From contig NZ_JACHFM010000002.1 in NCBI RefSeq assembly GCF_014201905.1, forward strand, positions 310,001 to 374,000: 64,000 nucleotides of DNA. Direction: 5' to 3'. Numbering within the stretch: position 1 is the first letter of the stretch; each line of letters opens with the position of its first letter. This DNA comes from Amaricoccus macauensis. GTDB lineage: Bacteria > Pseudomonadota > Alphaproteobacteria > Rhodobacterales > Rhodobacteraceae. Below, in pieces: positions 42,799 to 50,726 of this stretch. Both the position numbers and the translations under genes were made by a program. The notes below the pieces were generated by a model. That model searched no databases and was not told the origin of the DNA. It saw only the letters and a list, made by a program, of their open reading frames with translations.

Positions 42799-43346
42799 AA
42801 CGCGCGGGTCTTTACGGGACGGGCAGGGGGGCGTCAATAGGGCGCAGCGTGTCGATTGACGGTCGCGGGCGGGCGTTGCTCCGCCCGTGTCGCGTGGAGT
42901 CGGCCGGACGCGGATGGTGACTGCCGCTGCGGGCCACCGGCACTCGAATGCGGAAGGCCGAGCCTGATCCGAAGGCCCAGACGGCTTTCTGCCGATGCGA
43001 CGCTCTCCGAGCCCGGCGCGCGCCGCAGCGGGCGGGTGCCTCCGAACGGCCCGAGGCATGCCACCATCCGCTTCTGGCCGCGCTCGAGCCGATGGAGGCG
43101 GATGTCGGGATGGCGCGTCCGCGCGTGGCGGTCGCGTGATCCGCAGAAGCGAGCGAGCGCGTTCGACGTCTGAACGACCCGGGCGTGTCACCTGCGTCAG
43201 GATTCGGCTGTGTCCTGCGGCCCGGCTGCTCGGCAAGAGCCCACTCTCGCTCACCGAAGTCACCTTTGGCATCGGATCCTCCGGGACCGGCCCAGTTCTC
43301 GCGCGCCGTCCGCGACACCAGCCGGGCGCCTCGCCTGCGTCGGGCG
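42799..43346. other. intergenic, no gene recognised
   Basis: These 548 bases between tRNA-Met and the dienelactone hydrolase pseudogene are GC-rich, with several overlapping open frames rich in Arg, Ala and Pro but no family features on either strand. The tRNA promoter must lie near 42800-42850. No terminator-like hairpin was seen. Confidence 0.5.
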
Positions 43347-44234
43347 TCAGCTCAGGTACTTCCTGAACCACTCGATCGTGCGGTCCCAGGCGAGGGTCGC
43401 AGCCGCCTCGTCGTAGCGCGGTGTCGAGTCGTTGTGAAAGCCGTGGTTCACCCCGGGGTAGATGTACGCCTCGAAGGTCTTGCCGTTCGCCTTCAGGGCT
43501 TCCTCGTAGGCGGGCCAGCCGTCGTTGATCCGGGTGTCGAGCCCGGCATAGTGCAGGAGCAGCGGCGCCTTGATCTTCGGCACGTCCGCGACGGGCGCCT
43601 GCCGGCCGTAGAACGGCACCGCGGCGCCAAGATCCGGGAACGCCACCGCCGCCGCATTGGCGACGCCGCCGCCATAGCAGAAGCCGGTGATCCCGATCTT
43701 GCCGGTGGTGGCATCGCTCGCGGCGAGGAATTCGATCGCGGCGAAGAAGTCGTTCATCAGCTTCTCGGGGTCCACCTGAGCCTGCAGCTCGCGGCCCTTC
43801 TCGTCGTTGCCGGGATAGCCGCCCACGGAGGAAAGCCCGTCGGGTGCGAGCGCGACGAAGCCTGCCTTCGCCACCCGGCGCGCCACGTCCTCGATGTAGG
43901 GATTGAGGCCGCGGTTCTCGTGGACGACGACGACGCCCGGCACCTTGCCTTCGGCCTGCGCCGGGCGAACGAGATAGGCCCGTACCTCGCCATGACCCTC
44001 CGGCGAAGGATAGGTGATGTATTCCGCGACGATGTCAGGATCGGTGGACCCGACCTACTGCGCCAGCGCGTAGTCCGGGCTCATCTGCGCGAGGATCGTC
44101 GCGGCGGTGAGGCCACCGATGGCGAATTTGCCTGCACGGTCGAGGAATTCGCGCTTGGTGATACGGCCATGGGCATAGCCGTCATAAAGCTCGAGCAGTT
44201 CGGGCGGAAAGTCCTTCGCCGTCATGCGTGTCAT
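43347..44234 (-). pseudogene. dienelactone hydrolase family gene with one in-frame TAG
   Basis: A full-length alpha/beta hydrolase of the dienelactone hydrolase family, interrupted by one amber codon at 44055-44057. The N-terminal part starts at an ATG at 44234 with GGAG 7 bases upstream and includes ITKREFLDRAGKFAIGGL, a Tat-like segment, ending YALAQ. After the TAG the same frame continues with [39 protein letters not shown], the nucleophile motif [13 protein letters not shown] and the catalytic His in [14 protein letters not shown] to TAG change explains it. A shorter product from a GTG at 43943 would keep the catalytic residues but lose strands. Confidence 0.82.
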
Positions 44235-44478
44235 TCACCTTCTCCCCCGAATCCGCTACGTCTGCAGGATGCACGCGATTGCGCCATTCACCAAACGCGG
44301 CGGGATCACGGGTGATTGATCGGCCTCGCGACGGGAAGCGCGTCCGTGGCATCGGGAGCGCCCCCGACCTCGCGGGTCCCGGCTCGGGGATTTCAGCCAC
44401 CGCGCGCAGAAGAGCGTGACGACACTCGCGGGCGTGCTAGTGTCGGCTCACGCAGGGCGTAAAGGGAGATAATTCACC

Positions 44479-45276
44479 ATGAGTCTCGGAGACATCCTCG
44501 GTCAGATCATGCAGCAGGGACTCGGGGGCCAGACCCAGACCCGTGACCGGCTGCAGACCACCGCGAACAATCTCGACGCCCAGGGCGGCGGTCTGGGCGG
44601 GCTCTTCGGTCAGCTTCAGGGTGTGCTGCAGCGCGCTGGCGTTGATACCGGCTCCCTCGGGGGCGCGGCGCAGGGCTTTGGCGACCGGGCGCGCGACTTT
44701 GCCCGTACCGAGCAGGTCGGCGGGCTCTCGGGCGCGCAGCTCGGCGGGATCGGTGCTCTTGCTGGTGCGCTTCTCGGCGGAGGTGGTCTTGGCGGGGCGG
44801 CGCGCGGCGGTGCGATGGCGATCCTCGGTACCCTCGCCCTGAACGCGCTCCGCGCGGCGCAGGGCGGCGGTGGCGCCGCCGAGGCCGCGCCGGTCGCGGA
44901 GAGCGAGATCCGCGCACTCACCGGCCCGGACAGCGAAAAGCTCGCGCTTCGGGCGATGATCGCTGCCGCCAAGGCGGACGGCCAGATCGACCAGGACGAG
45001 ATGGGCAAGATCATCGGCAAGATCTCGGCCGACAGCGTGACGCCCGAGGAAAAGCAGTTCGTTCTCGACGAGATGAACAAGCCCCTCGACGTGGCGGCAC
45101 TGGCGGCAGACGTGCGTGATCCCGCGCAGGCGGCGCAGGTCTACGCGGCCTCGATCCTCGCCATCGATGCCGACACCGAGCAGGAGCGCGCCTACCTGCG
45201 CGAGCTCGCCTCCGCCCTCGACCTGAATGCCGGGGCGGTCGCGCAGCTGCACAAGATGGCCGGCGTTCCGGTCTGA
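44479..45276 (+). CDS. DUF533 (YebE/TerB-like) protein
   Basis: A 265-residue protein of the DUF533 family. The N-terminal half is Gly/Gln/Leu-rich (GLGGLFGQLQGVLQRAGVD, ALLGGGGLGGAARGGAMAIL) with one possible membrane-associated helix. The C-terminal 120 residues form a helical TerB-like domain (MIAAAKADGQIDQDEMGKII, YAASILAIDADTEQERAYL) with acidic motifs that suggest metal binding. Function is unknown; homologues are inner-membrane proteins induced by stress. The ATG follows GGGAG. Its stop codon falls in the first copy of a tandem repeat. Confidence 0.88.
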   Translation: MSLGDILGQIMQQGLGGQTQTRDRLQTTANNLDAQGGGLGGLFGQLQGVLQRAGVDTGSLGGAAQGFGDRARDFARTEQVGGLSGAQLGGIGALAGALLGGGGLGGAARGGAMAILGTLALNALRAAQGGGGAAEAAPVAESEIRALTGPDSEKLALRAMIAAAKADGQIDQDEMGKIIGKISADSVTPEEKQFVLDEMNKPLDVAALAADVRDPAQAAQVYAASILAIDADTEQERAYLRELASALDLNAGAVAQLHKMAGVPV

Positions 45277-45309
45277 TCACTCCGGTCTGATCACTCCGGT
45301 CTGATCACT
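45268..45309. repeat. 14-bp tandem repeat, three copies
   Basis: Three perfect, adjacent copies of CCGGTCTGATCACT. The first copy includes the last codons and stop (TGA) of the DUF533 gene, so contraction or expansion would not alter the protein unless copies were lost entirely. The unit contains TGATCA, a GATC methylation-type palindrome, repeated every 14 bases. Confidence 0.9.
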
Positions 45310-45395
45310 GGCAGGGGGCAAGCAGCAGTCTGGCCGTGGCTTGCCCCTCAGGCCGACCGCTATCGGAGGGCCGGGACTTCTGTTAGACTTCCCTG

Positions 45396-45794
45396 ATGCG
45401 TCGCCGCGCCGCCCTCGCTGCGTTTCTCATCGTCGCCTGCCCGGCAATGGCGGGCGTCGTCACTCCCGACTTTCCCCAGACCGCGAGCGGGATCCAGACC
45501 GGCAGCGCCACGCTCGCCGTCGGTGAGCCGCTGCTCGTCGTCCTGCCGGCGGCGGACCGTCCGGGCTATGCATGGGAAGCGCGTCCTGCGGACCCGGCCG
45601 TCCTTGAGCCACAGGGCGCGCAGTGCGCCGCTGAGCGCGGCGACACGCCGGTCAACGCCCGGTTGCCGGCCTGCTTCGCATGGGCGGGCCGCGCGCCGGG
45701 AACGACGGTTCTGACGTTCGTCTACCGACGGCACTGGGAGACGCAGCCGGACGGCGTGCTGCGCTACGATCTGACGGTGAGCGTCACCCGCTGA
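45396..45794 (+). CDS. chagasin-like protease inhibitor (I42 family)
   Basis: A 132-residue exported protein. A Sec signal peptide (AALAAFLIVACPAMAG) precedes a single beta-sandwich domain with the chagasin loops: DRPGYAWEAR corresponds to the NPTTGYxW loop and VLTFVYRRHWE to the RPW loop. The first loop is changed (no NPTTG), so inhibition strength is uncertain. The family inhibits papain-like cysteine peptidases. Two extra cysteines (CAAERG, ACFAW) could form a disulfide. It stands alone, about 30 bases from the convergent Ppx gene. Confidence 0.78.
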   Translation: MRRRAALAAFLIVACPAMAGVVTPDFPQTASGIQTGSATLAVGEPLLVVLPAADRPGYAWEARPADPAVLEPQGAQCAAERGDTPVNARLPACFAWAGRAPGTTVLTFVYRRHWETQPDGVLRYDLTVSVTR

Positions 45795-45826
45795 CCCCGG
45801 CTCGCGACTTCATGAGGGAAGGGGGC

Positions 45827-47377
45827 TCACTTGACCATCACGATTTCCGCCCCCGGCACGCCGGCGACCTTCGCAAGCTGCCGCAAGCGGGACTGCACGG
45901 CGTCGCTGTCGGGCACCCGGACGCCCGGGCGGACTTCGAGGCGGACCGCGTCGGTGCCGATGCGCACCCGGACCTGATCGAGGATTTCAGGCACGCTCGC
46001 CGAGACGCGGTGACCGAGCAGAAGGACCCGTCCGAGGATTTCCGCCCGGCGCAGGTCCGACGGCGCCAGCAGGTCGCGCACCACCGCCTTGACGGTGTCG
46101 TCCACTTCGCCGCCGTAGCGCGCCATGATCGCCACTGCCATGAACGCGCGTTCCGGGTGCGAGAGGCCGACGAAGGGAAACTGCAGCAGGCGGCGGAAGC
46201 TCTCCATCGCCCGGACCTTCTCGTGGTCTCGCCACGCCAGATCGGTCAGCGCACAGACCGCAAGCCGCACCCGCCGACCGGCTTGCGGCTCCGCGGGGAA
46301 GAGATCGTCGGTGAACCGCCCGAGCGCCGCCGAGAACGCCGGCACCCGCGCCAGCGGCAGGCCGATCGCCTGCGCGCCTTCGAGCAACGGGTCGCGGTAC
46401 TGCTCCTCGTCGTCGAGCTGGGCATAGAGCCAGCCCTCGCGCAGGCCGAAGACCGAGAACACCACCCGCTCCGGCTTCAGGATTTTCAGCACGCGCCAGA
46501 GCACGAGCGCGGCGGCGGCGAGCGTGTCGGTCCGCCGGCTCGGCGCGTCGGGAAGTGCGGCCACTTCCTCCGGGGTCATGCGGGCGATCCGCTTCGCCAG
46601 CGCCCGCGCCTCGTCGACCGGGATCTCGTGGTTGTGCACCACCGCGACCGGCGCCGCCGTCTCGGCGATGTGCACCCGCGCGAGCCCGCGCCAGCCGCCG
46701 CCGATCGCGAAGAACGTGGGCTCGGTCAGGAGCGGCGGCAGGCTTTCCTTCAGGATCGCATCGACCCGCGCCTTCGCCACATCGAGCCCTTCGGTCATCA
46801 GGGCGCGAACCGGCAGCGCGCCGAGCGGCATCGAGACCTTGCGCTCGCCCACCCGGTCGCCCAGCACCTCCGCAACTTCGAGGCTGCCGCCGCCCATGTC
46901 ACCCGCCAGCCCCTTCGGCTGGTAGAACCCGGAAATGACGCCGAGCGCGGCGTAGGTGGCTTCCTCGTCGCCCGACAGGATCTGTGTCTCGAGCCCGGTC
47001 GCCTCGCGGATCGCCGCCACGAGCTCGCCGCCGTTCAGGGCCCTGCGCGTCGCCTCCGTGGCGAGCACATGCACCCGGTCGACCCCCATCGCCCGGCGGA
47101 TCGCATCGAACCGCCTGACCGCCCGGAGCGCCCGCTCGATGGCGTCATCCGTGAAGCGGCCGTCGTCCCCCAGCCCGCGGCCGAGTGCCACGAACGATTT
47201 CTCGTTGAAGCGGGCGAACGGCGTGCGGGACAGGTCGTCATAGACCACGAGCCGCATGGAGTTCGAGCCGATGTCGATCACCCCGAAATGCCGTTGCTCG
47301 CGGCCGAGCACCCGGTCGGTGTCGATCTCGATGATGCGAGGCTCGGATTCCGCCGGCCGGATCGGCGCGCGTGGCAT
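45827..47377 (-). CDS. ppx: exopolyphosphatase / GppA family phosphatase
   Basis: A 516-residue Ppx/GppA enzyme of the ASKHA superfamily that removes terminal phosphate from polyphosphate or pppGpp. The phosphate-1 motif GVIDIGSNSMRLVVYD and phosphate-2 motif GDMGGGSLEVAEV are intact, as is EATRRALNGGE. The C-terminal part has an HD-like helical extension (WRDHEKVRAMESFRRLL) seen in the long alphaproteobacterial forms. The ATG at 47377 has GGAG 7 bases upstream. It converges with the chagasin-like gene and is divergent from ygfZ. Confidence 0.92.
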   Translation of the reverse strand: MPRAPIRPAESEPRIIEIDTDRVLGREQRHFGVIDIGSNSMRLVVYDDLSRTPFARFNEKSFVALGRGLGDDGRFTDDAIERALRAVRRFDAIRRAMGVDRVHVLATEATRRALNGGELVAAIREATGLETQILSGDEEATYAALGVISGFYQPKGLAGDMGGGSLEVAEVLGDRVGERKVSMPLGALPVRALMTEGLDVAKARVDAILKESLPPLLTEPTFFAIGGGWRGLARVHIAETAAPVAVVHNHEIPVDEARALAKRIARMTPEEVAALPDAPSRRTDTLAAAALVLWRVLKILKPERVVFSVFGLREGWLYAQLDDEEQYRDPLLEGAQAIGLPLARVPAFSAALGRFTDDLFPAEPQAGRRVRLAVCALTDLAWRDHEKVRAMESFRRLLQFPFVGLSHPERAFMAVAIMARYGGEVDDTVKAVVRDLLAPSDLRRAEILGRVLLLGHRVSASVPEILDQVRVRIGTDAVRLEVRPGVRVPDSDAVQSRLRQLAKVAGVPGAEIVMVK

Positions 47378-47513
47378 GGCTTTGCTCCCCGGATTGCTGT
47401 TCTCGCGCCAGGCGCTCCCATCGTGACCGGCGCACGGCCCCGCGTCCATTGGTGAATCGTTCTGGCAGCGTCAGGGTTCCCGGACTATGTCGAGCCTGCG
47501 GAGGAGATGCATG

Positions 47514-48299
47514 ATGACCAGAGGCTTCCAGGCGACCGACCGTGCCCTGCTCCGGGTGTCCGGGCCGGAGACCCGCGAGTTCCTGCAGGGGCTGGTGTCG
47601 AACGATGTGCGCCGGCTCGATCAGGGGCCGGTTTACGCCGCGCTGCTCTCTCCGCAGGGGAAATATCTCTTCGACTTCCTGCTGGTGGCGGACGGTGACG
47701 GTGTGCTCCTCGATGTGAAGGCCGACCGCGCGGCGGCGCTCCGGCAACGGCTCGGCATGTACAAGCTGCGCGCGAAGGTGGCGATTGCGACCGATCCGCG
47801 CATGGTCGTCGTCGGCGAGGGCGCGCCGCCCGTCGGCGCGCTTGCCGACCCGCGGGATCCGGGCCTCGGCTGGCGCGGCTATGTGGAGGATGCCGCCGGT
47901 TTCCTCGCGGGCATCGAGCCGCTCGATCCGCTGGTCCACGAGGCGAAGCGCGTGGCGCTCGCGGTACCCGAGACCGGTGTCGAGCTGCGGCCGGACGAGA
48001 GTTACATCCTCGAGATGGGCTTCGAGCGGCTGGGCGGCGTCGACTTCCGCAAGGGCTGCTATGTCGGGCAGGAAGTGACGGCGCGGATGAAGCACAAGAC
48101 CGAGCTTCGCAAGGGACTGGTCGCGGTGCGCGTCGAGGGCGCGCCGCCGCCGCCGGGGACCGAGATCCTCGCCGCCGGCAAGCCCGCCGGGACGCTCTTC
48201 TCCGTGGCGGACGGTCAGGGCCTCGCACACCTGCGGTTCGACCGCGCCCAGGGCGAACTGTCGGCCGGGACCGCCCGCGTGGTGCGTGCCGACAGCTAG
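47514..48299 (+). CDS. ygfZ: folate-binding protein YgfZ
   Basis: A 261-residue GcvT-like folate-binding protein (YgfZ/IBA57 family) that helps repair or assemble certain iron-sulfur enzymes. The invariant motif KGCYVGQEV with its Cys is present, preceded by LEMGFERLGGVDF. Start: the ATG at 47514 is 7 bases after GAGGAG; an adjacent ATG at 47511 is too close. It is divergent from ppx across about 135 bases and convergent with the MBL hydrolase gene. Confidence 0.92.
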   Translation: MTRGFQATDRALLRVSGPETREFLQGLVSNDVRRLDQGPVYAALLSPQGKYLFDFLLVADGDGVLLDVKADRAAALRQRLGMYKLRAKVAIATDPRMVVVGEGAPPVGALADPRDPGLGWRGYVEDAAGFLAGIEPLDPLVHEAKRVALAVPETGVELRPDESYILEMGFERLGGVDFRKGCYVGQEVTARMKHKTELRKGLVAVRVEGAPPPPGTEILAAGKPAGTLFSVADGQGLAHLRFDRAQGELSAGTARVVRADS

Positions 48300-48327
48300 C
48301 GCTGTCGGCCGGGGAGCCGCCGCGGCC

Positions 48328-49281
48328 TCACGCGAGGTGCCAGATTGCCGTGGCTCCGGCCGGGCCTTCCGGCGTCACCAGCCCGCGTTCCATCAGGTCG
48401 ATGAGATGCGCGAGCACGTTCCGCGCCGCGGCCGGATGCAGCCGAGGATCGACGTCGGCATAGAGCCCGGCGACCAGCGCCGCCGGGCTCGCCGGCCCGC
48501 CCGCCAGCGCCGCGACGATCTGCGCTTCGCGCCCGTCACGGTGCGCCAGCACATGGCGCGCGAGAGCCTCCGGGTCTGCGACCGGCGCACCGTGACCGGG
48601 GTAGAGGGTGGAGTCCCTGCGCTCGAGCACCCGCAGGACACTCGTGCGGAACATGCCGAGGTCGCCGTCCGGGGGCGAAATGAGCGTCGTCGCCCACCCC
48701 ATCAGGTGGTCGCCGGAAAAGAGCGCGCCGGCTTCCTTCCAGGCAAAGCTCAGGTGGTCCGCGGTGTGGCCCGGCGTCGGTATCGCCGTGAGGGTCCAGC
48801 CGGGACCTGCGAGCGTCGTTCCCTCGCCGATCCGCTCGTCCGGACGGAACGTCACGTCGATCCCTTCGCCGCCACCGATGGCACCCTGCGACGTGAGCGC
48901 GGCCATCGTGAGGGATCTCGCGCCCGCCGGGTCGCCGTGGGCCAAGACCGGCGCGCCGACCCGTGCGGCGAAGGCGGCGGCGCCGGCGCTGTGGTCGAGA
49001 TGGGAGTGGGTGACGAGCACCGCGGCGACACGCTCGCCCGCGATGGCGGCGGCGAGGGCGTCGAGATGCCGGGGATCGTCCGGCCCGGGATCGATCACCG
49101 CCACCTCGCGCTCGCCCACGACGTAGCTTCGGGTTCCGGTGAAGGTCATCGGTCCGCCGTTCGGCGCGGTCACGACCCGCAGTCCCGGCGCGAGGTGTTC
49201 GGCAACGCCGATGGGTGGCGCGTGCGACAGATCGAACGGGCCTCGCGGTGCGCCCGGCGTGCGTGGTAGCGTCCCGACCAT
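48328..49281 (-). CDS. MBL-fold metallo-hydrolase
   Basis: A 317-residue metallo-beta-lactamase fold hydrolase. Metal motif HSHLDHSAG, the further ligands in PTPGHTADHLSF and FSGDHLMGW, and a C-terminal winged-helix-like domain (HPAARNVLAHLIDLMERGLV) match the LACTB2/YcbL-like group, cytoplasmic hydrolases of thioesters or RNA ends. The start ATG at 49281 overlaps by two bases the ATG of the divergent kinase gene: the two start codons share the CATG palindrome. Confidence 0.9.
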   Translation of the reverse strand: MVGTLPRTPGAPRGPFDLSHAPPIGVAEHLAPGLRVVTAPNGGPMTFTGTRSYVVGEREVAVIDPGPDDPRHLDALAAAIAGERVAAVLVTHSHLDHSAGAAAFAARVGAPVLAHGDPAGARSLTMAALTSQGAIGGGEGIDVTFRPDERIGEGTTLAGPGWTLTAIPTPGHTADHLSFAWKEAGALFSGDHLMGWATTLISPPDGDLGMFRTSVLRVLERRDSTLYPGHGAPVADPEALARHVLAHRDGREAQIVAALAGGPASPAALVAGLYADVDPRLHPAAARNVLAHLIDLMERGLVTPEGPAGATAIWHLA

Positions 49282-50605
49282 GGCCTTCTCGTCCCTCCGA
49301 CGCTTCCTGCCGCGCAGCCTGTTCGGCCGCGCCCTCGCCATTCTACTTGTGCCGATCGTCGTGCTGCAACTCGTGGTCGGGCTCGTGTTCTTCCAGCGGC
49401 ACTACCTCAGGGTCAGCGAGCAGATGTCGCGCAGCGTCGCCTACATGCTCGCCTATGCGACGGCCCAGCTCGACTCGTCGGACACACCGGCGGAGGCCGA
49501 GCTTCGCCTCGTAGCGCTGGCGCGGCCGCTCGGCCTCGCCATGCGCTTCGAGCCGGGGAAGGGGGTGACGCCGGGGGTGCGCCGCGACTTCTTCGACTTC
49601 ACCGGAGCGGTGATTGCCGAGACGTTTCGGGAAGCCATCGTCGAGCCGGTGGCCATCGACTTCTCCGATTCCCGTGCCGCCGTGCTGGAAATCGGCACCC
49701 GGCTCGGCGCGCTGCATGTGGAGGTCCCACGTGACCGGCTTTCGGTGGCGAACCCGCACCAGTTGCTTGTGCTGATGATCCTCGCGGCCATCATCCTTTC
49801 GCTGGTCGCCGTCATTTTCCTGCGCAACCAGGTCCGGCCGATCCGCGCCCTCGCGGAGGCGTCGGACGAGTTCGGCAAGGGCCGCTCGGTACCGTTTCGT
49901 CCCACCGGCGCGGAGGAAGTGCGACGGGCGGGCGCGGCGTTCCTCTCCATGCGCGCCCGGCTCGAACGCCAGATCGAACAGCGCACGCAGATGCTCTCGG
50001 GAGTGAGCCACGACCTGCGCTCGCCGCTCACCCGCATGAAGCTCACGCTGGCAATGATGGATGACTGCGAGGAGACCCGCGATCTGTCGCAGGACGTGGA
50101 CCAGATGGAGCGGATGCTTGGCGCCTTCCTCGCCTTTGCTCGTGGCGACGGCCTTGAGACGACCGCGCCGGCCGATCCGGTCTCGCTCGCCGCGGCCGTC
50201 GTCGAGGCGGCGCGGCGGGAGGGCAGGCAGGTTCGTCTCGAAGCCGTCGACGTGCCATCTGGCACCATGATCCCCATGCGCGCCGGTGCGGTCGGGCGAG
50301 CCTTGAGCAACCTGGTCGGCAACGGTGCCCGCCATGGCAGCGAGGTGCTGATCACGGTCCGGCTGGCGCCCCGCACCGTCAGTTTCATCGTCGAGGACGA
50401 CGGCCCCGGGATTGCCGAAGCTGACCGGGGACGGGCGCTGCAACCCTTCGCCCGGCTCGACGAGGCGCGAACGCCGAGCGACGGCAATGTGGGCCTTGGC
50501 CTTTCGATCGCGCTCGACGTGGCGCGCAGCCATGGCGGCTCGCTCGAACTCGGTGACAGTCTCGAACTGGGGGGGCTACGAGCGATCCTGCGATTGCCTC
50601 GCTAA
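49280..50605 (+). CDS. EnvZ-like sensor histidine kinase (orphan)
   Basis: A 441-residue membrane kinase. Helix 1 (RALAILLVPIVVLQLVVGLVF) and helix 2 (LLVLMILAAIILSLVAVIFL) flank a periplasmic domain of about 125 residues. A HAMP region, the phosphorylation box SGVSHDLRSPLTRMKL, the N box NLVGNGARHG and the G boxes VEDDGPGIAE and NVGLGLSIAL follow, all of the EnvZ/OmpR-partner type. No response regulator is adjacent, although such kinases are normally linked to one. No Shine-Dalgarno site precedes the ATG at 49280, so a downstream start is possible. Confidence 0.9.
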   Translation: MAFSSLRRFLPRSLFGRALAILLVPIVVLQLVVGLVFFQRHYLRVSEQMSRSVAYMLAYATAQLDSSDTPAEAELRLVALARPLGLAMRFEPGKGVTPGVRRDFFDFTGAVIAETFREAIVEPVAIDFSDSRAAVLEIGTRLGALHVEVPRDRLSVANPHQLLVLMILAAIILSLVAVIFLRNQVRPIRALAEASDEFGKGRSVPFRPTGAEEVRRAGAAFLSMRARLERQIEQRTQMLSGVSHDLRSPLTRMKLTLAMMDDCEETRDLSQDVDQMERMLGAFLAFARGDGLETTAPADPVSLAAAVVEAARREGRQVRLEAVDVPSGTMIPMRAGAVGRALSNLVGNGARHGSEVLITVRLAPRTVSFIVEDDGPGIAEADRGRALQPFARLDEARTPSDGNVGLGLSIALDVARSHGGSLELGDSLELGGLRAILRLPR

Positions 50606-50726
50606 AAATGAAATTGGGTTCTTGTTTGGAATTCTATTCCAATAATGCCCCGGATGTGGCAGTGTCTGCCCGGGACGTGGGATGATTCCCCCGCGTCAGA
50701 AGCAAACGCCGAAGGGGAGGAAACCC

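Noticed and set aside
42760-43371. Minus-strand frame ending in GVAQLVRAAES
   Set aside because: Again a translation through the tRNA end with Arg/Pro/Ala-rich filler; no support as a protein.
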